A stretch of 64,000 bases of DNA from Flavobacterium salilacus subsp. salilacus (GTDB lineage: Bacteria; Bacteroidota; Bacteroidia; Flavobacteriales; Flavobacteriaceae), in contig NZ_SKBP01000005.1 of NCBI RefSeq assembly GCF_004634195.1, positions 62,001 through 126,000 on the forward strand. The letters run 5' to 3'. Below the pieces are notes generated by a model that made no database searches, had not been told where the DNA came from, and was given only the letters and a program-made list of their open reading frames with translations. Position numbers and translations under genes: made by a program. Below are positions 11,455-19,912 of this stretch, piece after piece. The first letter of the stretch is position 1, and each line of letters begins with the position of its first letter.

Positions 11455-11483
11455 AAAATCCCTCTGCAAAGCAGAGGGATTTT
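11455..11483 (-). terminator. intrinsic terminator of rplS
   Basis: Perfect 13-bp stem (AAAATCCCTCTGC / GCAGAGGGATTTT) with an AAA loop, 22 bases downstream of the rplS stop codon. Confidence 0.9.
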
Positions 11484-11505
11484 ATATACATTACTGAAAG
11501 AAAAA

Positions 11506-11856
11506 TTATCTTCTTCTTTCTTTAATTTTTGCTTTTTTACCGGTAAGGTCTCTAAAGTAGAAGATACGAGCTCTACGTACTTTACCTCTTTGGTTAAGTT
11601 CAATTTTTTGTAAAGCAGGCATGTTGATAGGGAAGATACGCTCTACACCTACTGAGCCTGACATTTTACGGATGGTGAATGTTTGTGTAATACCGGCACC
11701 TCTTTTTTGGATAACTACTCCTTTAAAGAACTGTGTTCTGGTTTTTTCACCCTCCTTAATTTCATAATACACAGTAATTGTGTCTCCTGAATTGAACTCA
11801 GGGAAATCTTTTTTTGCTACAAATTCGTCTTGTACAAATTTTACTAAATCAGACAT
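11506..11856 (-). CDS. rplS: 50S ribosomal protein L19
   Basis: 116-residue L19, located at the 30S-50S interface of the ribosome. The order of motifs is standard: FNSGDTITVYYEI, RTQFFKGVVIQKRGAG, TFTIRKMSGSVGVERIFP, and the basic tail with RRARIFYFRDLTGKKAKIKERRR split over the last 25 residues. It is transcribed after trmD, as in many bacteria, but the 150-base gap contains its own -7 box (11940-11947). A strong terminator follows. Confidence 0.98.
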   Translation of the reverse strand: MSDLVKFVQDEFVAKKDFPEFNSGDTITVYYEIKEGEKTRTQFFKGVVIQKRGAGITQTFTIRKMSGSVGVERIFPINMPALQKIELNQRGKVRRARIFYFRDLTGKKAKIKERRR

Positions 11857-11939
11857 GATTTCTAAAAGTTAAAAGTTTGAATCAGAACAACATTCACGAG
11901 TATCGCCAGAGGTTAATCCGAAGTGGGTGCAAATATATA

Positions 11940-11947
11940 AATTATTT
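11940..11947 (-). promoter_or_regulatory. -7 promoter element of rplS
   Basis: TATATTTG on the minus strand in the trmD-rplS gap, about 84 bases before the rplS ATG, so L19 can be made independently of trmD. Confidence 0.5.
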
Positions 11948-12008
11948 TGAAGCAACAAAAAAGTTTAGTCATTAGTTTTTAAACTTTTAGAAACATTTTT
12001 TTATGCTG

Positions 12009-12683
12009 TTATTCCAGTAAGTCAGGTCGTCGGTTTTTGGTGTGTTCCAGCGCTTTATCTTCACGCCATTGGTCTATATGGGCAAAATTACCGCTCAGTA
12101 ACACATCAGGAACTTTCCAGCCTTTATATTCCGCAGGGCGTGTATAAATAGGAGGGGAGAGCAGGTTATCCTGAAAGCTATCGGTAAGTGCCGATGTTTC
12201 GTTGCTCAACACGCCCGGTATAAGCCTGATAATGGCATCAGATACTACGGCTGCTGCAAGCTCGCCACCGGATAGCACAAAATCGCCTATGGAAATTTCT
12301 TTAGTTATAAAATGGTCGCGCACACGCTGGTCAACACCTTTATAATGACCACAAAGGATAATTATGTTTTTTAATAATGACATTTGGTTAGCCATCCCCT
12401 GGTTTAAGGTTTCGCCATCAGGAGTCATATAAATTACCTCGTCATACTCACGTTCTGCCTTTAGTTTGCTAATGCATAAATCTATAGGCTCTATCATCAT
12501 TACCATACCGGCACCACCGCCAAACTGGTAGTCATCTACATTTTTGTGTTTGTTGGTACTATAATCCCTCAAGTTATGCAGGTGTACTTCTACCAGTCCC
12601 TTATCTATAGCTCTTTTTAGTATAGAGGCTTCAAAAGGGCTTCGTAATAGTTCAGGCAGTACGGTAATTATATCAATACGCAT
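12009..12683 (-). CDS. trmD: tRNA (guanine-N1)-methyltransferase TrmD
   Basis: 224 residues. Methylates G37 of tRNAs to prevent frameshifting, using S-adenosylmethionine bound in a SPOUT trefoil knot. Motifs: [20 protein letters not shown] start, [13 protein letters not shown], the SAM-binding [13 protein letters not shown], and [14 protein letters not shown]. The C terminus ends shortly after [10 protein letters not shown], which is the normal end of the family. A -7 box lies at 12711-12718. Upstream of rplS as in many genomes, without rimM or rpsP alongside. Confidence 0.98.
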   Translation of the reverse strand: MRIDIITVLPELLRSPFEASILKRAIDKGLVEVHLHNLRDYSTNKHKNVDDYQFGGGAGMVMMIEPIDLCISKLKAEREYDEVIYMTPDGETLNQGMANQMSLLKNIIILCGHYKGVDQRVRDHFITKEISIGDFVLSGGELAAAVVSDAIIRLIPGVLSNETSALTDSFQDNLLSPPIYTRPAEYKGWKVPDVLLSGNFAHIDQWREDKALEHTKNRRPDLLE

Positions 12684-12710
12684 CGGTCAATTCTTTAATG
12701 TAGGAATGTG

Positions 12711-12718
12711 CAAATGTA
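12711..12718 (-). promoter_or_regulatory. -7 promoter element of trmD
   Basis: TACATTTG on the minus strand, exact TAnnTTTG match, 28 bases before the trmD ATG. Confidence 0.55.
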
Positions 12719-12760
12719 ACAATTCCATAGCTACATTAAAGAATTGATTAATTATTACAT

Positions 12761-13210
12761 TTAAACTCCAAACTGTTTCAGGTGGTGGTCAAGATGTTTC
12801 CATTGCAATTCATCCCATTCTTCCATTGTCATTTCTCCGAAAAAAGGATGTTTGACGTTTTTTATACTGGCATGCCCTTCGGTTGCGAAAGTTGTAACTA
12901 AGGCTATCAATTCTTTTTTAGCAGTTTCAAAATCAGGCTCATGTTCTATTTTAAACTGTTTTACAGTAGGCATATTGTGGGCAAACGGCTTTGATTCTAA
13001 CAGCTTTTTTTTCATCATTTTACCAAAAAGAAAACTCATCCAGTTAGATTTAAGGTTAAGCGTACCATAAGCAACCTTTATAGGCTGTTGGCAATGCTCC
13101 ATCATTTGGCTAACAGTCATTTTTCCCCATTCTGACAATGTAATGGGGGTTAATTTTTCTATTCGTGTAACTAATTTTTGATTACCCTGAGCGTCAAAAA
13201 CACTTTCCAT
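12761..13210 (-). CDS. DUF1569 protein (DinB-like fold)
   Basis: 149 residues. The N-terminal LTPITLSEWGKMTVSQMMEHCQ and the C-terminal EEWDELQWKHLDHHLKQFG are typical of DUF1569, a four-helix-bundle family related to DinB/YfiT proteins that often coordinate a metal through histidines; here His92-type and the terminal HLDHH motif could do so. No catalytic activity is established for the family. ATG start at 13210 with a -7 box at 13252-13259. It is divergent from the immunophilin gene, sharing a 128-base promoter region. Confidence 0.82.
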   Translation of the reverse strand: MESVFDAQGNQKLVTRIEKLTPITLSEWGKMTVSQMMEHCQQPIKVAYGTLNLKSNWMSFLFGKMMKKKLLESKPFAHNMPTVKQFKIEHEPDFETAKKELIALVTTFATEGHASIKNVKHPFFGEMTMEEWDELQWKHLDHHLKQFGV

Positions 13211-13251
13211 AGAATATTGATTTGATGATTTTATATTAGTAAAAATGTTTT

Positions 13252-13259
13252 CAAATTTA
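13252..13259 (-). promoter_or_regulatory. -7 promoter element of the DUF1569 gene
   Basis: TAAATTTG on the minus strand, 42 bases before the ATG, in the shared divergent promoter region. Confidence 0.5.
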
Positions 13260-13305
13260 CATTTTTGTTATGATTTAGCGGCTGGGCAGGTAGGAAATTT
13301 ATTTG

Positions 13306-13313
13306 TAAATTTG
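13306..13313 (+). promoter_or_regulatory. -7 promoter element of the immunophilin gene
   Basis: TAAATTTG, exact consensus, 26 bases before ATG 13339. The A-rich leader that follows (AAACAAAAACAACAATA) is typical of Bacteroidetes translation start regions. Confidence 0.6.
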
Positions 13314-13338
13314 CCGTTTACAAACAAAAACAACAATA

Positions 13339-14271
13339 ATGGAAAACGGAATTTACGCAAAATTCAATACAACAAAAGGAGCTATATTGGTAAAGCTTAC
13401 ACATGATAAAACTCCGGGTACGGTGGGTAACTTTGTAGGTCTTGCTGAGGGTAACCTTGAAAATGAGGCGAAACCACAAGGAAAACCGTATTATGACGGA
13501 CTGAAATTTCACCGTGTGATACCTGATTTTATGATACAGGGCGGATGCCCACAGGGTACCGGTACAGGCGGACCGGGTTACAACTTTGATGATGAATTTC
13601 ATTCGGAGTTAAGGCATGATAAGCCCGGAGTACTCTCTATGGCAAATGCAGGACCGGGTACTAACGGCTCTCAGTTTTTTATAACTCACATAGAAACCCC
13701 TTGGTTAGACAAAAAACATACTGTTTTTGGTCATGTTATAGAAGGGCAAGATATTGTTGACAGCGTTGCACAAGGCGATGTTATAGAAAGTCTTGAAATA
13801 ATAAGAGAAGGTGACGAGGCTAAAAACTGGAATGCCATAGAGGCTTTCAGAACATTTGAAGGCTCGCGTGAAAAACGTATTGCTGAAGAAAAAGCAAGGG
13901 CAGAAGCAGAAATGGAAAAACTGGCTGCCGGATTTGATAAAACAGAAAGCGGGCTTCGTTATAAAGTAATCCAAAAAGGTGACGGTAAAAAAGCCGAAAA
14001 AGGAAAGAAAGTATCAGTACATTATAAAGGTACTCTTGATAACGGGCAAGTATTCGATTCTTCCTACCAAAGAAAACAACCTATTGAATTTCAACTGGGT
14101 GTGGGTCAGGTTATTTCAGGATGGGACGAAGGTATCTCTTTATTACAAGTAGGAGATAAAGCACGTTTTGTAATTCCTTCGCATTTGGGTTACGGTTCAC
14201 GTGGTGCAGGTGGCGTTATACCGCCGGATGCAACCCTTATTTTTGACGTAGAATTGATGGATGTAAAATAA
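13339..14271 (+). CDS. dual-family peptidyl-prolyl isomerase (cyclophilin-FKBP fusion)
   Basis: 310 residues combining two unrelated prolyl isomerase folds. Residues about 1-160 are a cyclophilin with KFHRVIPDFMIQGG, GPGTNGSQFFITH and WLDKKHTVFGHV. A charged helical linker (about 175-198, rich in Glu, Lys and Ala) leads to an FKBP domain (about 205-310) with VSVHYKGTL, FDSSYQRKQPIEFQLG, VISGWDEG and GYGSRGAGGVIPPDATLIFDVEL split across its length. No signal peptide, so cytoplasmic folding activity is likely. Such fusions have been reported in Flavobacterium and a few protists. ATG 13339 follows a good promoter; an intrinsic terminator follows at 14295. Confidence 0.95.
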   Translation: MENGIYAKFNTTKGAILVKLTHDKTPGTVGNFVGLAEGNLENEAKPQGKPYYDGLKFHRVIPDFMIQGGCPQGTGTGGPGYNFDDEFHSELRHDKPGVLSMANAGPGTNGSQFFITHIETPWLDKKHTVFGHVIEGQDIVDSVAQGDVIESLEIIREGDEAKNWNAIEAFRTFEGSREKRIAEEKARAEAEMEKLAAGFDKTESGLRYKVIQKGDGKKAEKGKKVSVHYKGTLDNGQVFDSSYQRKQPIEFQLGVGQVISGWDEGISLLQVGDKARFVIPSHLGYGSRGAGGVIPPDATLIFDVELMDVK

Positions 14272-14294
14272 TCATCAATACCAATATATTGAAG

Positions 14295-14319
14295 AGCCGC
14301 CATTACAGGCGGCTTTTTT
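14295..14319 (+). terminator. intrinsic terminator of the immunophilin gene
   Basis: AGCCGCC / GGCGGCT stem with a 6-base loop and a T run, 23 bases after the stop codon. Confidence 0.88.
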
Positions 14320-14383
14320 ATTTGGAATACTTTTTGAAAATAAGTATTTATAGTTCTATTTTTACCAATATTTACCATCAGCT

Positions 14384-14932
14384 ATGCGATATATTCTTAT
14401 ACTTCTGTTTTTATTTACACTATCTGCCAAGTCGCAGGTAATGCACTGTGGATACGATTTTACATCCTATATTGTTCTGGACGTACACGAATCGGGAAAA
14501 ACAGAAAATATTAAAAACCTTAAAATAACAGTTGTAGATAGTCTTGGCAGAGATGTTATTAATGTTAATAATGCCTATAGTTTTAAAAATGCCAATGCTC
14601 CGCTGCAATTCACATCAAATTATAAAATAGGAGATGATAACAAAAGACTTACCGAAGGTACTACGGCTAAAAAAGAACGCTGGTTCTTCCCTTTTGCCAA
14701 AGATAACTACCTGCTTTCGGTTGCTAATACTTTTCCTGCCGACAGGTTTAGTATAAAGGTTGAAGATATTGACGGCGCTGAAAATGGCGGTACATTTAAA
14801 TCTGTAATAGTACCTCTATACAGTTATAATATGTATGTATTATGCTCTAACGAAAGCCAGCAGGCTGCGGTAAAGTTTGGACGCAAAATGAACCGCCCGA
14901 TTGATGTGGTGCTTGAGAAGAAAGCCCCTTAA
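14384..14932 (+). CDS. secreted protein of unknown function
   Basis: 182 residues with a clear signal peptide (MRYILILLFLFTLSAKSQ, cleavage near 18), so periplasmic or outer-surface. The mature part begins with VMHCGYDFTSYIVLDVHE, a pattern I have seen in flavobacterial hypothetical proteins, and has the beta-rich character of a small immunoglobulin-like or carboxypeptidase-regulatory fold (NLKITVVDSLGRDVI). I do not recognise a named family. It stands between two terminators' worth of space and runs in the same direction as the CsaA-like gene, 54 bases ahead of it, which may be co-transcribed. Confidence 0.72.
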   Translation: MRYILILLFLFTLSAKSQVMHCGYDFTSYIVLDVHESGKTENIKNLKITVVDSLGRDVINVNNAYSFKNANAPLQFTSNYKIGDDNKRLTEGTTAKKERWFFPFAKDNYLLSVANTFPADRFSIKVEDIDGAENGGTFKSVIVPLYSYNMYVLCSNESQQAAVKFGRKMNRPIDVVLEKKAP

Positions 14933-14986
14933 TCCCCAAAGGGGAAATTGTTATATTGCTACATTAACAAATTAGAATATTGAATT

Positions 14987-15319
14987 ATGCTTACCTGGGA
15001 AGAATTTGAAAAAACAGAAATGCGTGTGGGGACTATTATTGATGTAAATGATTTTCCTGAAGCACGAAAACCTGCATATCAACTAACTATAGATTTTGGT
15101 GCGGAAATAGGTATCCGTAAATCATCGGCACAGATTACGAAACGATACACAAAAGAGGAATTATTGAACAAACAAGTTGTAGCAGTAGTGAATTTTCCTA
15201 AAAAACAAATAGGAAAATTTATGAGCGAATGCCTTGTTTTAGGTGCTGTAGGGGAGGAAGGCGATGTAATATTGCTTGCTCCCGATAGCAGGATAAAAAA
15301 CGGATTGCGAATAGCGTAA
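14987..15319 (+). CDS. tRNA-binding domain protein, CsaA-like
   Basis: 110 residues, a stand-alone OB-fold of the EMAP/tRNA-binding type. The start LTWEEFEKTEMRVGTI and the ends NFPKKQIGKFMSECLVLGA and ILLAPDSRIKNGLRIA match CsaA, a protein with reported chaperone or export-linked activity in Bacillus and tRNA-binding fold in general. Exact role in Bacteroidetes is not known. A bidirectional terminator directly follows, separating it from the convergent DUF3276 gene. Confidence 0.9.
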   Translation: MLTWEEFEKTEMRVGTIIDVNDFPEARKPAYQLTIDFGAEIGIRKSSAQITKRYTKEELLNKQVVAVVNFPKKQIGKFMSECLVLGAVGEEGDVILLAPDSRIKNGLRIA

Positions 15320-15327
15320 AAAAAAAA

Positions 15328-15358
15328 AATAAAAACTGCCTGTACAGCAGTTTTTATT
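15328..15358. terminator. bidirectional terminator between the CsaA-like and DUF3276 genes
   Basis: AATAAAAACTGC / GCAGTTTTTATT stem with a 7-base loop between convergent genes; U runs form on both strands. Confidence 0.85.
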
Positions 15359-15729
15359 TATATATCATCAAAGCTTACATCTGTAAAACTTTCTGTAGTA
15401 ATAGTTTCTTCGCTTTTGTCTCCAAACAATTTTTTGAAGTCTTTTTGATGTCTTTCAGAAATTACTTCCTCGCCTTTGTGGTCAAGTACATAAGTAGTCA
15501 TTTCGTCAAGAATTTCTTTAAATGCCGTAAAATCTTCTTTGTACAGATAGATTTTATGTTTTTTGAAGTGAAAAGAACCGTCTTCTTCAGTAAATTTTTT
15601 ACTTTCAGTAATAGTAATGTAATAATCATCAGCTTTTGTTGACCTTACATCAAAAAAGTAAGTTCTTCTTCCTGCCCTTAGAACTCTAGAAAAGATCTCT
15701 TCCTTTTCCAACATGTCATTTTCTCTCAT
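15358..15729 (-). CDS. DUF3276 / PUR-alpha-like nucleic-acid-binding protein
   Basis: 123 residues from ATG 15729. The body EEIFSRVLRAGRRTYFFDVR, DDYYITITESKKF and FHFKKHKIYLYKEDF matches the bacterial PUR family, a Whirly-like fold that binds single-stranded DNA or RNA. The C-terminal tail (after HQKDFKKLFG) is acidic and ends FTDVSFDDI, a flavobacterial feature. The frame runs 12 codons further back to a TTG at 15765, but MRENDMLEKEE is the family's usual start. Physiological target is unknown. Converges on the CsaA-like gene through a shared terminator; 72 bases separate its start from the ABC transporter's end. Confidence 0.88.
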   Translation of the reverse strand: MRENDMLEKEEIFSRVLRAGRRTYFFDVRSTKADDYYITITESKKFTEEDGSFHFKKHKIYLYKEDFTAFKEILDEMTTYVLDHKGEEVISERHQKDFKKLFGDKSEETITTESFTDVSFDDI

Positions 15730-15801
15730 AATCCTTCGTTTGATTTGTATGATTTTATGTAGCAATCAAAAATCTAAAAAAAAATTATACAATCCAACAA
15801 T

Positions 15802-17562
15802 TTACTGAATTTCTTTTTCCGAAAGTTGTTTCAGGTATAATTCTTTGTAGTATCCTTCTGCATTTACCATTTGATTATGAGTGCCTTGTTGTACTATTTT
15901 TCCGTTTTCGAGTATAATTATTTTATCGGCATTTTTAGCCGAAGACACTCTGTGGCTTACAATTATAGTGGTTTTATCCTTGCAAAATTCCAGCAAGTTG
16001 TTTAATATAGCCTCTTCGGTCTCAGTATCTACTGCCGAAAGCGAGTCGTCCAGCAATAATATGGGGGCATCTTTTATCATGGCTCTGGCTATGGAAACCC
16101 TTTGTTTTTGTCCGCCTGAAAGCGTTATGCCGCGCTCTCCCAGTATAGTTTCATACTGTTTATTAAAACTGATTATGTTGTTGTGTACTACTGCTTTTTT
16201 AGCCACTGTTACTACCTCATCATCAGTAGCATATTCATTACCAAACTTAATATTATTCTGAATGCTGTCAGAAAACAAAAAAGCGTCTTGCGGTACAAAT
16301 CCTATACTGTTTCGCAAGTCGTTAAGGTTAAGGTCTTTTATGTTCTTGCCATCTACCATTATGCTGCCTTTCTCCACATCATACAGGCGACTTATGAGTG
16401 AAAGGATGGTTGATTTCCCTGAACCTGTTTTGCCTAGTATAGCGAGTGTTTCTCCTTTGTTTACCGTAAACGAAACATCGTTTAAAGCCGTAATATTAGT
16501 ATCATCATAAGTAAAAGTAACATTTTCAAAAGCTATTGCACCTTTTACAGGAGTATGGGCTGTTTGATTATTCTGAATATCCGGCTCGGTTTTCAAAAAC
16601 TCATTTATCCTTTTTTGCGAAGCTTCCGCTTCCTGCACCATAGAGGATATCCATCCCAGTGAGGCAACAGGCCAGGTAAGCATATTAATATATAATATAA
16701 ACTGTGCAATTACTCCAATATCAGGTATAGTACCGTTTATATACATTACACCTCCCACATATATTACTACAAGGTTACTTATACCAATTAATAATATCAT
16801 CAATGGTCCAAACTGTGCATTAACTTTAGCCAGGCTCATGTTTTTCTTTTTGCTGTCGCGGGACAAATCCGTAAAATCATTCTGCTTTTGTTTTTCCAGC
16901 GCATAAGCCTTTATTACCCTGATACCCGAAAACATTTCCTGCGTAAAAGTAGATAGCTTGGATAGGTTTTGCTGATATAGCGTACTACGTTTGTTAATTT
17001 CGGTACTTATTTTAAAAATACTGTAGGATAATATAGGTAATGGGAGCAGGGTGTAAAGCGTTAGTTTTGGCGATATAATATACATATGCGTTACTACCAC
17101 CGCAAAACGTATTACGGTGTTTAGTGAGTACATTACCGCAGGACCCACATACATTCGTACCTTGCCCACATCTTCACTGATGCGGTTCATGAGGTCGCCC
17201 GTACGGTTGCGCTTATAAAAACTCTGTGACAGGTTTTCATAATGCCTGAAAATTTCATTTTTTAAATCAAACTCTACATGGCGCGACATTACTATTAACG
17301 TTTGTCGCATCAGGAAAGTAAGTACTCCGGCAATAAGTGTAGTAACTATTATAAGAATTATATTAGTTAGTAATTCACTTTTTATAGCATCGGCAGATAA
17401 ACCTCCTTTATGACCATATTCTTCAATCGATTTAATGGAGTTACCTATAAGTTCGGGCGTAAATAATGAAAATATTTGCGCTACTATAGTAATGCTTATT
17501 CCTAAAAGAAACCGAAATTTATATTTTATAAAATATTTGTTTAAATACTGAAGTTCTTTCAT
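15802..17562 (-). CDS. ABC exporter, fused permease and ATPase
   Basis: 586-residue half transporter that would work as a dimer in the inner membrane. Residues about 15-310 form a six-helix type I exporter domain (start YFIKYKFRFLLGISITIVAQ), and the C-terminal half is the ATPase with Walker A LGKTGSGKST, Q-loop FVPQDAFLFSD, signature LSGGQKQRVSIARA, Walker B ILLLDDSLSAVD and the H-loop IVSHRVSSA. It belongs with MdlB/LmrA-like multidrug or lipid exporters; substrate cannot be read. Stand-alone gene, divergent from leucine dehydrogenase with a 195-base gap. Confidence 0.93.
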   Translation of the reverse strand: MKELQYLNKYFIKYKFRFLLGISITIVAQIFSLFTPELIGNSIKSIEEYGHKGGLSADAIKSELLTNIILIIVTTLIAGVLTFLMRQTLIVMSRHVEFDLKNEIFRHYENLSQSFYKRNRTGDLMNRISEDVGKVRMYVGPAVMYSLNTVIRFAVVVTHMYIISPKLTLYTLLPLPILSYSIFKISTEINKRSTLYQQNLSKLSTFTQEMFSGIRVIKAYALEKQKQNDFTDLSRDSKKKNMSLAKVNAQFGPLMILLIGISNLVVIYVGGVMYINGTIPDIGVIAQFILYINMLTWPVASLGWISSMVQEAEASQKRINEFLKTEPDIQNNQTAHTPVKGAIAFENVTFTYDDTNITALNDVSFTVNKGETLAILGKTGSGKSTILSLISRLYDVEKGSIMVDGKNIKDLNLNDLRNSIGFVPQDAFLFSDSIQNNIKFGNEYATDDEVVTVAKKAVVHNNIISFNKQYETILGERGITLSGGQKQRVSIARAMIKDAPILLLDDSLSAVDTETEEAILNNLLEFCKDKTTIIVSHRVSSAKNADKIIILENGKIVQQGTHNQMVNAEGYYKELYLKQLSEKEIQ

Positions 17563-17708
17563 GTTAATATTAATAAATTAATATATTACTTGTTTTTAAT
17601 GTTAAAATAACGTTATTAATTGTGGTTATAAGTACTGATAATATATAGCTTTAAATTATTGAATACATAAAAAAGAGCGTTTATATTGCTATATTTTAAT
17701 TATATATG

Positions 17709-17716
17709 TATTTTTG
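17709..17716 (+). promoter_or_regulatory. promoter of leucine dehydrogenase (-7 element)
   Basis: TATTTTTG, exact TAnnTTTG. A TTG at 17686-17688 sits 20 bases upstream, a good spacing for the Bacteroidetes -33 element. Leader to ATG 17758 is about 35 bases. Confidence 0.65.
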
Positions 17717-17757
17717 TCTCCTGTTTTTGAATAAATTTCAAATTTAAAATTATAATC

Positions 17758-18861
17758 ATGATAGCAGAAGTTATTAAAGCCAACGATCTTACAAAAGCTG
17801 ATCCTGTTTTTGGGCAGCTTTCTTTTAATGACCACGAACAAATTGTTTTTTGTCATGACAAAGATACTGGATTAAAAGCAATAATTGGTATTCATAATAC
17901 CGTTTTAGGACCCGCACTTGGTGGAACAAGAATGTGGAAATATGCTAATGAGTGGGAAGCTTTAAATGATGTTTTAAGGCTATCAAGAGGAATGACATAC
18001 AAATCTGCTATTTCAGGATTAAACCTCGGAGGTGGTAAGGCAGTCATTATCGGTGATGCCAAAACGGATAAAACTCCCGAAATGATGACTAAGTTCGGTC
18101 AGTTTATACACTCACTCAGCGGTAAATATATCACTGCGGAGGATGTGGGCACTACCACACCTGATATGGATATTATTCGTGAAGTTACTCCTTATGTAAC
18201 AGGAATATCAGAAGCCAAAGGCGGATCAGGCAACCCTTCGCCCGTAACGGCTTACGGTGTATACATGGGTATGAAAGCTGCTGCAATGTACAAGTTTGGT
18301 ACTGATAAGCTGGAAGGCAAAAAAGTATTGGTACAAGGTACAGGTCATGTAGGCGAAACACTTATAAGCTATCTTGTTAAAGAAGGAGCTTTGGTACAAA
18401 TAACAGATATTAACGAAGCCAAAATGCAGGAGGTAGCTGCTAAATATGGTGCGCAAATATATATGGGCGAAGATATTTACAGTGCTGATGTAGATATTTA
18501 TGCTCCGTGTGCGCTTGGCGGTACGGTTAATGATGAAACGATACAAAGGCTTAAAGCCAAAGTAATAGCAGGTGCAGCTAACAACCAGTTGGCTAATGAT
18601 GAGATTCACGGTAAAGTATTACAAGAAAGAGGCATTGCTTATGCTCCTGACTTTCTTATTAATGCCGGAGGTATTATAAATGTATATGCCGAGATTGTAG
18701 GATATGACAAACAGGAGGCTATGCGCAGAACAGAGAATATTTATAATACTACCTTAGAAATATTTACTCATGCAGAGGCTAACGGTATTACTACTCAAAA
18801 AGCTGCTATGTCTATTGCGCAAAAAAGAATTGACGACAGAAAGAAAGAAACCGCTAAATAA
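17758..18861 (+). CDS. leucine (branched-chain amino acid) dehydrogenase
   Basis: 367 residues of the Glu/Leu/Phe/Val dehydrogenase family. It reversibly deaminates branched-chain amino acids to 2-oxo acids with NAD. Motifs: GPALGGTRMW, the catalytic lysine block GMTYKSAISGLNLGGGKAVI, the catalytic aspartate in TAEDVGTTTPDMD, and the NAD-binding VQGTGHVGETL. Length and all blocks are typical of leucine dehydrogenase. It has its own promoter and is followed by a hairpin at 18896-18922. In this group it probably works in branched-chain amino acid catabolism and synthesis of branched-chain fatty acid primers. Confidence 0.93.
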   Translation: MIAEVIKANDLTKADPVFGQLSFNDHEQIVFCHDKDTGLKAIIGIHNTVLGPALGGTRMWKYANEWEALNDVLRLSRGMTYKSAISGLNLGGGKAVIIGDAKTDKTPEMMTKFGQFIHSLSGKYITAEDVGTTTPDMDIIREVTPYVTGISEAKGGSGNPSPVTAYGVYMGMKAAAMYKFGTDKLEGKKVLVQGTGHVGETLISYLVKEGALVQITDINEAKMQEVAAKYGAQIYMGEDIYSADVDIYAPCALGGTVNDETIQRLKAKVIAGAANNQLANDEIHGKVLQERGIAYAPDFLINAGGIINVYAEIVGYDKQEAMRRTENIYNTTLEIFTHAEANGITTQKAAMSIAQKRIDDRKKETAK

Positions 18862-18886
18862 TTAGCGATAGAAAAAATATTATTTT

Positions 18887-18894
18887 TAATTTTG
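18887..18894 (+). promoter_or_regulatory. possible -7 promoter element of nusB
   Basis: TAATTTTG, matching TAnnTTTG, located directly before the hairpin at 18896-18922. Transcription from here would start inside or just before the hairpin and give a leader of about 50 bases. No clear -33 partner. Confidence 0.4.
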
Positions 18895-18895
18895 C

Positions 18896-18922
18896 GAAGC
18901 GAAAGAATTTTTCTTTCGCTTC
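18896..18922 (+). terminator. hairpin after leucine dehydrogenase, in the nusB leader
   Basis: Perfect 12-bp stem GAAGCGAAAGAA / TTCTTTCGCTTC with a TTT loop followed by TTTAATTTTTT. It can terminate leucine dehydrogenase transcripts, and sits 28 bases before the nusB ATG. Confidence 0.75.
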
Positions 18923-18950
18923 TTTAATTTTTTAAAGTTCTTATAGACGA

Positions 18951-19892
18951 ATGTTAAACAGAAGACATATTCGGGTTAAAGTGATGCAGTCAATATATGC
19001 CATGCATCAAAATGATTCAGACAACTTGGAAAAGGAAGAAAAGTTTCTTTTCTATAGTATAGAGAACATTCGCGACCTATATCTTACAATGGTTTCCGCT
19101 CTTGTAGAGCTGAGAAACAGCGAGGAAGACTATCTCGCAAAATCGTCTAAAAAACATCTTGCCACAAGCGAAGAGCGCAACCCCAACAAAAAATTTATCA
19201 ATAATAAGGTATTGCAATTGCTGGAAGAAAACAATTCGCTGAGTGTTGCAATGGCAGATCGCAAAATAAATAACTGGAAACAGAATGACGATTATATACT
19301 ACTGTTGCTCGAAGCAATAAAGCAAAGTGAAGTATATAACGATTATATGAAGAATGAAGAAAATGATTTTGAAAAAGACAGAGATTTTATAGCCTCACTT
19401 TTTACCGAAGTTATTGCGCCTAACGAGAAGCTGTATGAATATCTGGAAGACTATAAGTTAACTTGGGTGGACGATATTCCGCTGGTAAACACAATGATAG
19501 TTAAACAGTTAAAGCAAATAAAGCCGGATGGTAATTCTTTTTCTGTACCAAAACTGTATAAGGATGTTGATGATAAAGATTTTGTAAAAAACCTATTCAG
19601 GAAAACAGTACTCAACGAAAGAGAGCTTGCCAGAGAGTTTATTGACAAAACCCCGAACTGGGATACCGAGCGTATAGCCGAAATAGATGCCATAATATTA
19701 AAAATGGCAATATGTGAATTTTTAAAATTTCCGTCGATACCGGTAAAAGTTACTATAAATGAATATCTTGAGATAGCAAAAGAATATTCTACACCAAAAA
19801 GCAGTATTTTTATCAACGGAATATTAGACAACTTAATTAAAGATTATCAAACCAATAATAAACTGATAAAAACCGGAAGAGGTTTAATGTAA
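18951..19892 (+). CDS. nusB: transcription antitermination factor NusB, long Bacteroidetes form
   Basis: 313 residues, about twice the length of E. coli NusB. The start RRHIRVKVMQSIYAMHQ and the C-terminal RKTVLNERELAREFIDKTPNWDTERIAEID / VTINEYLEIAKEYSTPKSSIFINGILD blocks are the NusB fold halves; the middle contains an extra Bacteroidetes-type helical insertion. NusB joins NusE (S10), NusA and NusG in the rRNA antitermination complex. It heads a run nusB, DUF1573, yajC with gaps of 20 and 2 bases, a conserved flavobacterial order. A hairpin in its leader raises the chance of attenuation. Confidence 0.95.
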   Translation: MLNRRHIRVKVMQSIYAMHQNDSDNLEKEEKFLFYSIENIRDLYLTMVSALVELRNSEEDYLAKSSKKHLATSEERNPNKKFINNKVLQLLEENNSLSVAMADRKINNWKQNDDYILLLLEAIKQSEVYNDYMKNEENDFEKDRDFIASLFTEVIAPNEKLYEYLEDYKLTWVDDIPLVNTMIVKQLKQIKPDGNSFSVPKLYKDVDDKDFVKNLFRKTVLNERELAREFIDKTPNWDTERIAEIDAIILKMAICEFLKFPSIPVKVTINEYLEIAKEYSTPKSSIFINGILDNLIKDYQTNNKLIKTGRGLM

Positions 19893-19912
19893 AATAATTT
19901 AAAACTATAGTT

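Noticed and set aside
11403..11603. Frame overlapping the rplS 3' end and its terminator
   Set aside because: Runs through the perfect terminator hairpin and overlaps L19 in another frame.
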